DNA of 64,000 bases, taken from contig NZ_SWDV01000037.1 of assembly GCF_005877905.1 (NCBI RefSeq), positions 1 through 64,000 of the forward strand, in the 5' to 3' direction. Made by a program: the position numbers and the translations under genes. The notes under the pieces are model-generated. The model was not told the DNA's origin and made no database searches. It worked only from the letters and a program-made list of their open reading frames with translations. Within the stretch, counting starts at the first letter, position 1; each line of letters opens with the position of its first letter. This DNA is from Pseudomonas nicosulfuronedens (GTDB lineage Bacteria; Pseudomonadota; Gammaproteobacteria; Pseudomonadales; Pseudomonadaceae). Shown here piece after piece: positions 8,172 to 17,086 of the stretch.

Positions 8172-8189
8172 TTTCTCGTATGTGAGAAA
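8172..8189. promoter_or_regulatory. Operator candidate in the dehydrogenase/XRE-cupin divergent promoter
   Basis: TTTCTC (8172-8177), six bases, GAGAAA (8184-8189). Another GAGAATT half-site-like stretch follows at 8210. It sits in the 111-base divergent intergenic region, about 20 bases upstream of the dehydrogenase start. The XRE-cupin protein is the likely binder. Confidence 0.5.
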
Positions 8190-8262
8190 TCTAAGATATG
8201 AGAATTTTTGCACCCAAGGCAAGGCCCGGTAAACTTTCGTCGGCCCCCTCACGAGATGTCCC

Positions 8263-8886
8263 ATGAGCGAAACCGCCCAAGTACTGCCCAAGCCCCAGCA
8301 ACTGGATCGAGACGAAGTCGGTGCGCGCCTGCGGGCGGTTCGCAAGCAGCAGAAGCTGACCCTGAAACAGCTCTCCGACCTGTCTGGTGTGGCGGTTTCC
8401 ACCCTGTCGAAGATGGAGCTGGCGCAGGTCGCGGTGAGCTACGACAAGTTGGCTGCCGCTGCCCGCGCGCTGCAGGTGGATATCGCCCAGTTGTTCCGAC
8501 CCTTGCCGTCCGTCGGCGGGCTGATGGGGCTGAAGACGTTCGTGAAGACCCGTGTGGATGATGCCGCCGGCTACGACACTGGCGGTTACGAGTACTACCC
8601 GATTGCCGGCGATTTCCCTCAACGCAATATGACGCCGCTGTACGCGCGTATCTTTGCCCGCGAGGTTGGCGAGTTCGACGACTACGTTCGCCATCCCGGA
8701 CAGGAGTTCGCCATGGTGCTGTCCGGCCGCGTGCGCATCCAGTTCGAGACGGGCGAGTCAGTGTGCATCGGCCTGCGCGAAACGGCCTACTTCGACAGCA
8801 GCGTCGGCCACCTCTACCTCAACGACGGCGACGCTGACGAGGCGCAGGTGATGGTGGTGATGTCGGAATCGCGGCCCGCCGAATAG
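8263..8886 (+). CDS. XRE-family regulator with C-terminal cupin sensor domain
   Basis: 207 residues. The XRE helix-turn-helix is at about 20-75 (RLRAVRKQQKLTLKQLSD, then GVAVSTLSKMELAQ). A cupin-2 domain follows at about 125-205, with the HPGQEFAMVLSGRVRI and SSVGHLYLN strands. In this architecture (PuuR and similar) the cupin usually senses the substrate of a catabolic operon. It is divergent from the dehydrogenase-RidA-transporter genes with a palindrome between, so it is probably their regulator. Its stop is only 6 bases from the convergent GGDEF/EAL gene. Confidence 0.92.
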   Translation: MSETAQVLPKPQQLDRDEVGARLRAVRKQQKLTLKQLSDLSGVAVSTLSKMELAQVAVSYDKLAAAARALQVDIAQLFRPLPSVGGLMGLKTFVKTRVDDAAGYDTGGYEYYPIAGDFPQRNMTPLYARIFAREVGEFDDYVRHPGQEFAMVLSGRVRIQFETGESVCIGLRETAYFDSSVGHLYLNDGDADEAQVMVVMSESRPAE

Positions 8887-8892
8887 CGAGCC

Positions 8893-11766
8893 TCAGGTCG
8901 CCTGTTGCTCGCGACCGGGCAGCAGCGCGATGAAGTCTTCCAGCGGCACCGGGCGGCTGAACAGGTAGCCCTGGTACAGATGGCAACCCTGCTCCGCCAG
9001 CAGCGCCAGCTGTTCCGGGGTTTCCACCCCTTCGGCCACCAGTTCCAGCCCGAGGCTGTGGCCCATGGCGACGATGGCGCGGACGATCTCCGCGTCGTTG
9101 CTGTCGTTGGGGGCATCGCGTACGAAGCTCTGGTCGATCTTCAGGCTGTCCACCGGCAGGCGTTTGAGATAGGTGAGCGATGAATAGCCAGTGCCAAAGT
9201 CGTCCATGGCGAACTGCACTCCGGCTTCGCGCAGGCGCTCCATGCGCGCGATGGTGTCGTCCAGCTGCTGGATCACGATGCCCTCGGTGATCTCCAGCTT
9301 CAGCAGGCTGGGCGGTAGCCTCGTCTTGTGCAGCAGCGCCAGCAGTCGCTCGACGAAGTCACTCTGGCGGAACTGCCGGGGGCTGATGTTCACGCTCAGG
9401 CTGAAGTTCTCAAGGTCGATTCGGCCCTCGGCGAGCAGGCGCGCGCCGGTGCGGCAGGCTTCCTCGAGCACCCACTGCCCGACTTCGACGATCAGCCCGC
9501 TGTCCTCCAGCACGCGGATGAAACTGGCCGGGGATTGCGGACCGCGAGTCGGGTGGCGCCAGCGCAGCAGCGCCTCGGCGCCGACGATACGCGAGTCGCG
9601 GGCGTCCACCTGCGGTTGGTAGTGCAGGTTGAATTCGCGACGGGCAAGGGCCATGCGCAGGCCGTTCTCCAGGCGCAGGCGCTCGCTGGCGGCCTGCTGC
9701 ATGGATTCGTGGAACAGCTGCACGGTGTTCCGTCCGGCGTCCTTGGCACGGTACATGGCGATATCGGCGCGTTTGAGCAGGTCGTCCGGGGTCGCGCCGT
9801 CGTCGGGTATCAATGCGATGCCGATGCTCGGGGTGATCTGCAGGCGATGGCCGTCCAGCAGCATCGGCTCGGCCAGCAGGTCGCGGAGTTTTTCCGCCAG
9901 CTGGCGCACTTGCTGGGCGGTTTCCAGGCGGCTTCCTTCGATACCGGTGAGCAGCACCACGAACTCGTCGCCACCCAGGCGCGCCACAGTGTCTTCCTGT
10001 CGCACGCTGGCCTCCAGGCGCGCGGTGACCATCTGCAGGATGGAGTCGCCGACGGAGTGGCCGAGCGAGTCGTTGATGTGCTTGAAGTGGTCGAGGTCGA
10101 GGAACAGCAGGGCGCCGCGCAGGCTGTGACGCTGCAGCAGGGCGATCTGCTGCTTGAGGCGGTCCATCAGCAGCGCGCGGTTGGGCAGGTCGGTCAGGGC
10201 GTCGTGGTACGCGAGGTGCTGGATGCGCGCCTCGGCCTCCCTCAGTTCGCTGGTGTCGCGGGCGGTGAGCAGCAGGCAGTTCACGCCGCCCAGCTCGATC
10301 GGCTCCACCGACACGTCCACCGTCTTGATCGTGCCGTCGCGGTGGCGGCCACGCATTTCCAGGTGGTGGACGAAGCCGTCGCGGTTCAGCGCAGCGATCA
10401 TGTTCAGGCGCTCGTCCGGGTCGGCCCAGATGTTGATGCCCAAGGCCGTCTGGCCGATCACCTCGTCGGTACGGTAGCCGGTAAGACGGTGGAAGCCTTC
10501 GTTGACCTCGATGTAGCGGCCGGTCTCGCGCTCGGTGATGGTGATGGCGTCGGGGCTGGAGTGGAACGCCTTGGCGAACTTCTCCTGGCTGGCCTTCAGT
10601 GCCGCCTCGGCCTGCAAGCGCCGGGTGACGTCGCGGAAGCTGGAGAGGATGCACAGTTGGCGATCGACCCAGATCAGCCGGCTGGCGACCATGCAGGTGA
10701 TGGTCTGGCCTTCGCGGGTGAGGAACTGCACTTCGACGTTCTGCAGCGAATGATCGCGCATCAGTTGCTCGAACAGCCGTGAGCGCTGGTGATGGTCGGC
10801 CCAGAAGGTCACCTGGTGGGACGAGCGGCCGATGATGTCCTCGGCGAGCCAGCCGAAGGTGCTGCAGAAGCTCGGGTTGACCTCGACGAACTCGCCGTCG
10901 CGCACCCGCGATACACAGATCGGGTCCGGGCTGCCCTGGAACAGGCTGGCAAACTTCTCCTCCGAGGCCTGCAGGCTGCGTTCACGCAGCACGCGCTCAG
11001 TGATGTCGAGCAGGGTGCCGGCCATGCGCAGCGGTTTGCCGTGGGAGTCGCGGTACAGCCGCGCACGGCTTTCCAGGTAGCGCACTTCACCGGAGTCGAG
11101 TTGGGCGCGGTAGGTGAACTGGTAGTCGTTCTCCGGCCCGCGGGCGAGCCGGGCATAGGCCTGGCGCATACGCTGGCGGTCGGTCTTGTCGACACAGGCG
11201 AAGAATTCGCCGAAGGGCCCGTGGAAGTCCCGGTCAGGTAATTCGTGCAGAACGGCGGCACGGGCCGAGCCGTAGAGCAGGCCGCTGGGGATATGCCAGT
11301 CCCAGATGCCCAGTTGCGCGGAATCCAGCGCCAGGTCCAGGCGCTCCTGGCTGTCGCGCAGGGCGCTCTCCTGGGCCCGCACACGGGTCATGTCGCGGAC
11401 GGTCAGCACGAGGCATGGGCGGCCGTCCTGTTCGATCTGGCAGCCATAGACGCGGGCGCTGCGGACTTCGCCGGCACGGGTGATGAGGGTAACGTCGAAG
11501 CCGTCGATCTGCCGTTCGGCGGTGATCTTGTCGAGCATCCGCTGGCGCTCGTCGAGGCTGCGCCACAGACCGAGTTGCACGGAGGTACGGCCGAGGGCTT
11601 CTTCACGGCTCCAGCCGAAGCGGTCGACGAAACTGGCATTGAGTTCGAGGAATTTTCCGCTGTCTCGGTCGGTGATGACCATGGCGTCGGGCGCGGTATG
11701 AAAGGCTTTGGCGAACTTGTCCTGTCCGTCGGAGGCGTGCGGGGGCGTGTGCGGATCGCGGCTCAT
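8893..11766 (-). CDS. Four-PAS GGDEF/EAL cyclic-di-GMP enzyme
   Basis: 957 residues with no membrane segments. There are four PAS domains at about 15-130, 140-258, 265-380 and 390-508. A GGDEF domain follows at about 520-680 with intact RLGGDEF and an upstream RQED inhibitory (I) site. The EAL domain is at about 695-945 and keeps EALLRW, NISPRQF, LEITEG, MDDFGTGYSS, SLKIDQSF, VAEGVET and YQGYLFS. Both c-di-GMP synthesis and hydrolysis are thus possible on motifs. PAS1 and PAS4 share KFAKAFH..PDA and related patterns, suggesting internal duplication. The ligand is unknown. The gene lies downstream of the LysR gene on the same strand, 112 bases away. Confidence 0.94.
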   Translation of the reverse strand: MSRDPHTPPHASDGQDKFAKAFHTAPDAMVITDRDSGKFLELNASFVDRFGWSREEALGRTSVQLGLWRSLDERQRMLDKITAERQIDGFDVTLITRAGEVRSARVYGCQIEQDGRPCLVLTVRDMTRVRAQESALRDSQERLDLALDSAQLGIWDWHIPSGLLYGSARAAVLHELPDRDFHGPFGEFFACVDKTDRQRMRQAYARLARGPENDYQFTYRAQLDSGEVRYLESRARLYRDSHGKPLRMAGTLLDITERVLRERSLQASEEKFASLFQGSPDPICVSRVRDGEFVEVNPSFCSTFGWLAEDIIGRSSHQVTFWADHHQRSRLFEQLMRDHSLQNVEVQFLTREGQTITCMVASRLIWVDRQLCILSSFRDVTRRLQAEAALKASQEKFAKAFHSSPDAITITERETGRYIEVNEGFHRLTGYRTDEVIGQTALGINIWADPDERLNMIAALNRDGFVHHLEMRGRHRDGTIKTVDVSVEPIELGGVNCLLLTARDTSELREAEARIQHLAYHDALTDLPNRALLMDRLKQQIALLQRHSLRGALLFLDLDHFKHINDSLGHSVGDSILQMVTARLEASVRQEDTVARLGGDEFVVLLTGIEGSRLETAQQVRQLAEKLRDLLAEPMLLDGHRLQITPSIGIALIPDDGATPDDLLKRADIAMYRAKDAGRNTVQLFHESMQQAASERLRLENGLRMALARREFNLHYQPQVDARDSRIVGAEALLRWRHPTRGPQSPASFIRVLEDSGLIVEVGQWVLEEACRTGARLLAEGRIDLENFSLSVNISPRQFRQSDFVERLLALLHKTRLPPSLLKLEITEGIVIQQLDDTIARMERLREAGVQFAMDDFGTGYSSLTYLKRLPVDSLKIDQSFVRDAPNDSNDAEIVRAIVAMGHSLGLELVAEGVETPEQLALLAEQGCHLYQGYLFSRPVPLEDFIALLPGREQQAT

Positions 11767-11878
11767 GCGGCGCTCCCCCTGTGTCTGGCAGCGCCGGCCA
11801 AGCGGGGCCGGCTAACGCGAGCGGGTGTGCGGACGGGCATTCGGGCCCCTTCTTCTAGTTCTGTCAGAACAATAGAGG

Positions 11879-12772
11879 TTAGGCCGCGACCGGCGCAAGC
11901 CCGGCCGCCTGGGCGTCGAGCAGGCGCATGAAGGCCCGCGCGGCGTTGGACAGCGTGCGCTCGGTATGCAGGATGTAACCCAGTTGCCGGCTGAGCTGAA
12001 TGTCCTGCAGCGGCAGGCGTACGACGCTGTCATCCAGCATCGTACGTGGCAGTACGCTCCAGGCCAGGCCGATGGAAACCATCATCTTGATGGTCTCCAT
12101 GTAGTTGGTGCTCATGCCGATATTCGGTGTCAGACCCTCGGCCTCGAACATGCGCCGCACGATGTGGTGGGTGAAGGTGTTCCCGCCGGGGAAAACCGCC
12201 GGGTGCCGCGCCACGTCGGCGAGGAACACCGGCCCCTGCACCGACAGGGGGTGCTCGGGGGCGGCAACGAAGTCCAGCGGATCGTCCCACACCGGCACGG
12301 CGCGCACCGGTTCGGCGGTTTCCGGGGCGAGGGTGATCACGGCCAACTCGGCACGGCCATGGAGAATCTCTTCGTAGGCCACTTCCGAGTCGCAGAACTG
12401 GATGTCCAGCGCCACCTGCGGGTGGGCCTTGGTGAAGGCACGCAGCAGCGGCGGCAGGCGGTGCAGGCCGATGTGGTGACTGGTGGCCAGGACCAGCCGG
12501 CCGCTCACTTCGCCGTTGAGGTTGGTCAGGGCGCGGCGGGTGTCGTCCAGCACGCTGAGGATCTGGTAGGCGCGCGGCAGCAGGGCACGACCGGACTCGG
12601 TCAGGGTCACCTCGCGGCCGACGCGGTCGAACAGGCGAACGCCCAGCTGGTTCTCCAGGGCGGCGATGCGCTTGCTTACCGCCGGCTGGGTCAGGTGCAG
12701 TCGCTCGCCGGCTTCGGAGAAGCTGCCGGATTCGGCGATGGCGAGGAAGGTGTTGAGGCTGGTCAGGTCCAT
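11879..12772 (-). CDS. LysR-family transcriptional regulator
   Basis: 297 residues. The N-terminal winged helix-turn-helix is at 1-60 (LNTFLAIAESGSFSEAGERL, then LTQPAVSKRIAALE), followed by the periplasmic-binding-protein-like effector domain. It is divergent from leuC, with a T-N11-A dyad in the shared intergenic region. The layout suggests it regulates leuCD and itself. From memory P. aeruginosa has a LysR gene (PA3122) at the same place. An effector such as 2-isopropylmalate would be reasonable but is not shown by the sequence. Confidence 0.93.
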   Translation of the reverse strand: MDLTSLNTFLAIAESGSFSEAGERLHLTQPAVSKRIAALENQLGVRLFDRVGREVTLTESGRALLPRAYQILSVLDDTRRALTNLNGEVSGRLVLATSHHIGLHRLPPLLRAFTKAHPQVALDIQFCDSEVAYEEILHGRAELAVITLAPETAEPVRAVPVWDDPLDFVAAPEHPLSVQGPVFLADVARHPAVFPGGNTFTHHIVRRMFEAEGLTPNIGMSTNYMETIKMMVSIGLAWSVLPRTMLDDSVVRLPLQDIQLSRQLGYILHTERTLSNAARAFMRLLDAQAAGLAPVAA

Positions 12773-12822
12773 GTCGACTCCCTGCGCTCTGGAAACGGCG
12801 CCGGACTTTTATAACGCACCGT

Positions 12823-12837
12823 ATTCCTCGTGGGAAT
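12823..12837. promoter_or_regulatory. LysR-type T-N11-A box in the leuC intergenic region
   Basis: ATTCC (12823-12827), five bases, GGAAT (12833-12837). This gives the LysR consensus T-N11-A (T12824 to A12836) inside a perfect 5-bp dyad, 50 bases upstream of the regulator start and 100 bases upstream of leuC. Confidence 0.65.
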
Positions 12838-12938
12838 CCTTTGGATAAAAAATATGAATTTGAGTTATTCAGTGCCTTTCCATAGGATCATCCCCACAAG
12901 CCCAAGGGGCATAGAAAGATGCTGATGAGGACTCTCTG

Positions 12939-14366
12939 ATGGCCGGCAAGACGCTCTACGACAAACTCTGGGAAATGCACGAGGTGAAGCGCCGTGACGA
13001 TGGTTCGTCGCTCATCTACATCGACCGTCACATCCTCCACGAAGTGACCTCGCCGCAGGCCTTCGAAGGTCTGCGCCTGGCCGGCCGCAAGCCGTGGCGC
13101 ATCGATGCGAACATCGCGACCCCGGACCACAACGTGCCGACCACCCAGGTCGAGCGCAAGGGCGGCCTCGCGGCCATCGCCGACGAAGTGTCGCGCATCC
13201 AGGTCCAGACCCTGGACGAGAACTGCGATGACTTCGGCATCCTCGAATTCAAGATGAACGACGTCCGCCAGGGCATCGTGCACGTGGTCGGCCCGGAGCA
13301 GGGCGCGACCCTGCCGGGGATGACCGTGGTCTGCGGCGACTCGCACACCTCGACCCACGGCGCCTTCGGCGCGCTGGCTCACGGCATCGGCACCTCCGAG
13401 GTGGAGCACGTGCTCGCCACCCAGTGCCTGGTCGCCAAGAAGATGAAGAACATGCAGGTCCGTGTGGAAGGCAAATTGCCCTTCGGCGTAACCGCCAAGG
13501 ACATCGTCCTCGCGGTGATCGGCAAGATCGGCACCGCGGGCGGCAACGGCCATGCCCTGGAGTTCGCCGGCAGCGCCATCCGTGACCTGTCCATGGAAGG
13601 CCGCATGACCATCTGCAACATGTCCATCGAAGCGGGCGCTCGCGTCGGCATGGTGGCGTGCGACCAGAAGACCGTCGATTACGTGAAGGGCCGCCCGTTC
13701 TCGCCGCAAGGCAGTGACTGGGACAAGGCCGTGGAAGCCTGGAGCGACCTGGTTTCCGACGCCGATGCGCACTTCGACACTATCGTCGAGCTGCGTGCCG
13801 AGGACATCAAGCCGCAGGTCAGCTGGGGCACTTCGCCCGAGATGGTCCTCGCAGTGGACCAGAACGTGCCGGACCCGGCGGCCGAAGCCGATGCGGTCAA
13901 GCGCGATTCCATCGTCCGCGCGCTGAAATACATGGGCCTGAATGCCAACCAGGCGATCACCGATATCCAGCTGGATCGCGTGTTCATCGGCTCCTGCACC
14001 AACTCGCGCATCGAAGACCTGCGCGCTGCCGCCGCCGTGGCCAAGGGCCGCAAGGTCGCTGCCACGGTGAAGCAGGCGCTGGTCGTGCCGGGTTCGGGCC
14101 TGGTGAAAGCCCAGGCCGAACAGGAAGGCCTGGACAAGATCTTCATCGAGGCCGGCTTCGAATGGCGTGAACCGGGCTGCTCCATGTGCCTGGCGATGAA
14201 CCCGGACCGCCTGGAGAGCGGCGAGCATTGTGCTTCCACCTCCAACCGCAACTTCGAAGGCCGCCAGGGCGCCGGTGGTCGTACCCACCTGGTGAGCCCG
14301 GCGATGGCCGCCGCGGCTGCCGTGACCGGTCGTTTCATCGACGTACGTGAATTGATGCAGGCCTGA
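12939..14366 (+). CDS. leuC: 3-isopropylmalate dehydratase large subunit LeuC
   Basis: 475 residues, full length. It is an aconitase-family enzyme that, with LeuD, isomerises 2-isopropylmalate to 3-isopropylmalate in leucine synthesis. The three [4Fe-4S] ligands are visible: Cys353 in GSCTNSR, then Cys414 and Cys417 in [20 protein letters not shown] and the substrate-loop sequences are also intact. The ribosome site is ATGAGGA about 9 bases before the ATG. A six-codon ORF ends in a TGATG overlap with this start. leuD follows after 11 bases. Confidence 0.98.
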   Translation: MAGKTLYDKLWEMHEVKRRDDGSSLIYIDRHILHEVTSPQAFEGLRLAGRKPWRIDANIATPDHNVPTTQVERKGGLAAIADEVSRIQVQTLDENCDDFGILEFKMNDVRQGIVHVVGPEQGATLPGMTVVCGDSHTSTHGAFGALAHGIGTSEVEHVLATQCLVAKKMKNMQVRVEGKLPFGVTAKDIVLAVIGKIGTAGGNGHALEFAGSAIRDLSMEGRMTICNMSIEAGARVGMVACDQKTVDYVKGRPFSPQGSDWDKAVEAWSDLVSDADAHFDTIVELRAEDIKPQVSWGTSPEMVLAVDQNVPDPAAEADAVKRDSIVRALKYMGLNANQAITDIQLDRVFIGSCTNSRIEDLRAAAAVAKGRKVAATVKQALVVPGSGLVKAQAEQEGLDKIFIEAGFEWREPGCSMCLAMNPDRLESGEHCASTSNRNFEGRQGAGGRTHLVSPAMAAAAAVTGRFIDVRELMQA

Positions 14367-14377
14367 GGAGACCGAAC

Positions 14378-15022
14378 ATGAAAGCCTTTACCCAGCACAC
14401 CGGTCTCGTTGCGCCGCTCGACCGCGCCAACGTCGACACCGACCAGATCATCCCCAAGCAGTTCCTCAAGTCGATCAAGCGCACCGGCTTCGGCCCGAAC
14501 CTGTTCGATGAGTGGCGTTACCTCGACGTGGGGCAGCCCAACCAGGACAACTCCAAGCGCCCGGTGAACAAGGATTTCGTCCTTAACTTCCCGCGCTTCC
14601 AGGGTGCCAGCGTGCTGCTGGCCCGTGAGAACTTCGGTTGCGGCTCCTCCCGCGAGCACGCGCCGTGGGCGCTGGACGAGTACGGCTTCCGCACCGTGAT
14701 CGCGCCGAGCTTCGCCGACATCTTCTTCAACAACAGCTTCAAGAACGGCTTGCTGCCGATCATCCTGAAGGATGAGGAAGTCGACGAGCTGTTCGCCCAG
14801 TGCGAAGCCACCGAGGGTTACCAACTGACCGTCGACCTCGCCGCGCAGACCGTGACCCGCCCGGACGGCAAGCAGTACAGCTTCGAAGTGGATGCATTCC
14901 GCAAGCACTGCCTGCTCAACGGTCTGGACGACATCGGCCTGACCCTGCAGGACGCCGAGGCCATTCGCAGTTTCGAGACCGGCTACAAGCAGAACCAGCC
15001 CTGGTTGTTCCGCGACGCCTGA
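14378..15022 (+). CDS. leuD: 3-isopropylmalate dehydratase small subunit LeuD
   Basis: 214 residues. It opens with [20 protein letters not shown] and has the [13 protein letters not shown] segment and the swivel-domain motif [15 protein letters not shown]. It completes the LeuCD heterodimer. It lies 11 bases after leuC and 32 bases before the methyltransferase gene, so all three are probably co-transcribed. Confidence 0.98.
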   Translation: MKAFTQHTGLVAPLDRANVDTDQIIPKQFLKSIKRTGFGPNLFDEWRYLDVGQPNQDNSKRPVNKDFVLNFPRFQGASVLLARENFGCGSSREHAPWALDEYGFRTVIAPSFADIFFNNSFKNGLLPIILKDEEVDELFAQCEATEGYQLTVDLAAQTVTRPDGKQYSFEVDAFRKHCLLNGLDDIGLTLQDAEAIRSFETGYKQNQPWLFRDA

Positions 15023-15054
15023 GCGGCGTCGCACCACTCTTCAAGGAGAGCACC

Positions 15055-15819
15055 ATGACCGAGAGTCGTCACGAGCAAGTGGTCCAGCGCCAGTTCGGCG
15101 CCCAGGCCAACGCTTACCTGACCAGCGCCGTACACGCCCAGGGTGAGGAATTCGCCCAACTGCGTGAGCGACTGTCGGCGACTACCGGTGCGCGCGTGCT
15201 GGACCTGGGTTGCGGGGCAGGGCATGTGAGCTTCAACGTAGCGCCGCTGGCTGGCGAAGTGGTGGCTTACGACCTGTCCCAGCAAATGCTCGACGTGGTG
15301 GCCGCGGCCGCCGCCGAGCGTGGTCTGGGCAACATTTCCACGCGTTGTGGCGCTGCCGAGCAGCTGCCGTTCGAGGGCGGCGAGTTCGATTTCGTCTTCA
15401 GCCGCTATTCCGCGCATCACTGGCGGGATGTCGGCCAGGCTCTGCGTGAAGTGCGCCGGGTGCTCAAGCCGGGCGGCGTGGTCTGCGTCATCGATGTCGC
15501 GGCACCGGGCTTGCCTCTGCTGGACACCTATCTGCAGACTGTCGAGGTCCTGCGTGACACCAGCCATGTGCGCGACTATTCCCCGTCGGAGTGGGCACGT
15601 CTGGTCGGCGAAGCGGGCCTCGCGGTGACTGCCGCCAAGCGCCAGCGCCTGCGCCTGGAGTTCACTTCCTGGGTCGAGCGCATGCGCACCCCTGATGTGA
15701 TGCGCCAGGCCATTCATGCCCTGCAGCTTTCGATGGGCGACGAGGTGCGTGAGTATTTCGAGATCGACGCCGAGGGCTCCTTCAGCACCGACGTGCTGGT
15801 GCTCTGGGCGGAGCGCTGA
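15055..15819 (+). CDS. Class I SAM-dependent methyltransferase
   Basis: 254 residues. SAM motif I VLDLGCGAGHVSF is at about residue 47, followed by VAYDLSQQML, a post-I acidic loop and the FSRYSAHHW segment. It belongs to the UbiE/Methyltransf_11 group. The start at 15055 has AAGGAGAG just upstream; the longer in-frame ORF to the left is a shadow of leuD. It is embedded between leuD and leuB, but no step of leucine synthesis needs a methyltransferase. A related trans-aconitate-type O-methyltransferase role is conceivable but unproven. Confidence 0.9.
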   Translation: MTESRHEQVVQRQFGAQANAYLTSAVHAQGEEFAQLRERLSATTGARVLDLGCGAGHVSFNVAPLAGEVVAYDLSQQMLDVVAAAAAERGLGNISTRCGAAEQLPFEGGEFDFVFSRYSAHHWRDVGQALREVRRVLKPGGVVCVIDVAAPGLPLLDTYLQTVEVLRDTSHVRDYSPSEWARLVGEAGLAVTAAKRQRLRLEFTSWVERMRTPDVMRQAIHALQLSMGDEVREYFEIDAEGSFSTDVLVLWAER

Positions 15820-15834
15820 TTTCAAGGTTCTGAC

Positions 15835-15864
15835 CGCCCCGGATGGCGCGAGCCATCCGGGGCG
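15835..15864 (+). terminator. Strong hairpin between methyltransferase and leuB
   Basis: Perfect 13-bp stem CGCCCCGGATGGC (15835-15847), loop GCGA, GCCATCCGGGGCG (15852-15864), then TTACGTTATTT, an imperfect U tract. It may terminate or attenuate transcription from leuCD into leuB. Confidence 0.7.
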
Positions 15865-15923
15865 TTACGTTATTTGCCAAGCGGCTTTATTGGCCAAGCG
15901 ACTTTCAAAGAGTGAGCAGAAAG

Positions 15924-17006
15924 ATGAGCAAACAGATTCTGGTTCTCCCCGGCGACGGTATCGGCCCGGAAATCATGGCCGAAGCGGTCAAGGTGCTGGA
16001 GCTGGCCAACGACAAGTTCGGCCTGGGCTTCGAGCTGACCGAAGACGTGATCGGCGGCGCGGCCATCGACAAGCACGGCGTACCGCTGGCCGACGAGACC
16101 CTGGAGCGAGCGCGCGCTTCCGACGCCGTGCTGCTGGGCGCCGTGGGTGGCCCGAAGTGGGACAAGATCGAGCGAGACATCCGTCCCGAGCGCGGCCTGC
16201 TGAAGATCCGCTCGCAACTGGGCCTGTTCGGCAACCTGCGTCCGGCCATCCTCTACCCGCAACTGGCCGATGCCTCCAGCCTGAAGCCTGAAGTGGTCGC
16301 CGGCCTGGACATCCTCATCGTCCGTGAGCTGACCGGCGGCATCTACTTCGGCCAACCGCGCGAGCAGCGCGTGCTGGAGAACGGCGAGCGCCAGGCCTAC
16401 GACACCCTGCCGTACAGCGAGGGCGAAATCCGCCGTATCGCCCGCGTCGGCTTCGACATGGCCCGCGTGCGCGGCAAGAAGCTGTGCTCGGTGGACAAGG
16501 CCAACGTCCTGGCTTCCAGCCAGCTGTGGCGTGAAGTGGTCGAGGAAGTCGCCAAGGACTACCCGGACATCGAGCTGTCGCACATGTACGTCGACAACGC
16601 CGCGATGCAACTGGTGCGCGCACCCAAGCAGTTCGACGTGATGGTCACCGACAACATGTTCGGCGACATCCTGTCGGATGAGGCTTCCATGCTCACCGGC
16701 TCCATCGGCATGCTGCCTTCCGCCTCGCTGGATTCGAACAACAAGGGCATGTACGAGCCCTGCCACGGTTCCGCGCCGGACATCGCCGGCAAGGGCATCG
16801 CCAACCCGCTGGCGACCATCCTCTCGGTCTCGATGATGCTGCGTTACACCTTCAATGAAGGCGCCGCCGCCGACGCCATCGAGAAGGCCGTGAGCCTGGT
16901 GCTCGACCAGGGCCTGCGTACCGGTGACATCTGGTCCGAAGGCTGCACCAAGGTCGGTACCCGCGAAATGGGCGATGCGGTAGTCGCGGCTCTGCGGAAT
17001 CTGTAA
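15924..17006 (+). CDS. leuB: 3-isopropylmalate dehydrogenase LeuB
   Basis: 360 residues, as usual. It oxidatively decarboxylates 3-isopropylmalate with NAD to 2-oxoisocaproate. It begins [12 protein letters not shown]; substrate Arg residues lie in [19 protein letters not shown], the catalytic Tyr in [10 protein letters not shown], the metal-binding Asp residues in [15 protein letters not shown], and the NAD loop in [13 protein letters not shown]. The start at 15924 is chosen over a longer ORF that runs through the hairpin at 15835. A dyad separates it from asd. Confidence 0.98.
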   Translation: MSKQILVLPGDGIGPEIMAEAVKVLELANDKFGLGFELTEDVIGGAAIDKHGVPLADETLERARASDAVLLGAVGGPKWDKIERDIRPERGLLKIRSQLGLFGNLRPAILYPQLADASSLKPEVVAGLDILIVRELTGGIYFGQPREQRVLENGERQAYDTLPYSEGEIRRIARVGFDMARVRGKKLCSVDKANVLASSQLWREVVEEVAKDYPDIELSHMYVDNAAMQLVRAPKQFDVMVTDNMFGDILSDEASMLTGSIGMLPSASLDSNNKGMYEPCHGSAPDIAGKGIANPLATILSVSMMLRYTFNEGAAADAIEKAVSLVLDQGLRTGDIWSEGCTKVGTREMGDAVVAALRNL

Positions 17007-17021
17007 TCTGTTCGGCTCGCT

Positions 17022-17053
17022 CGTTCCCGTGCTCTTGTAGGAAAGCGGGAACG
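17022..17053 (+). other. Hairpin in the leuB-asd intergenic region
   Basis: CGTTCCCG (17022-17029) and CGGGAACG (17046-17053) with a 16-base loop. There is no U tract. It may be an mRNA processing or attenuation structure; function unknown. Confidence 0.4.
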
Positions 17054-17086
17054 ACGGCCCTCTAAATATATGAAGGTGTAGTAGCG

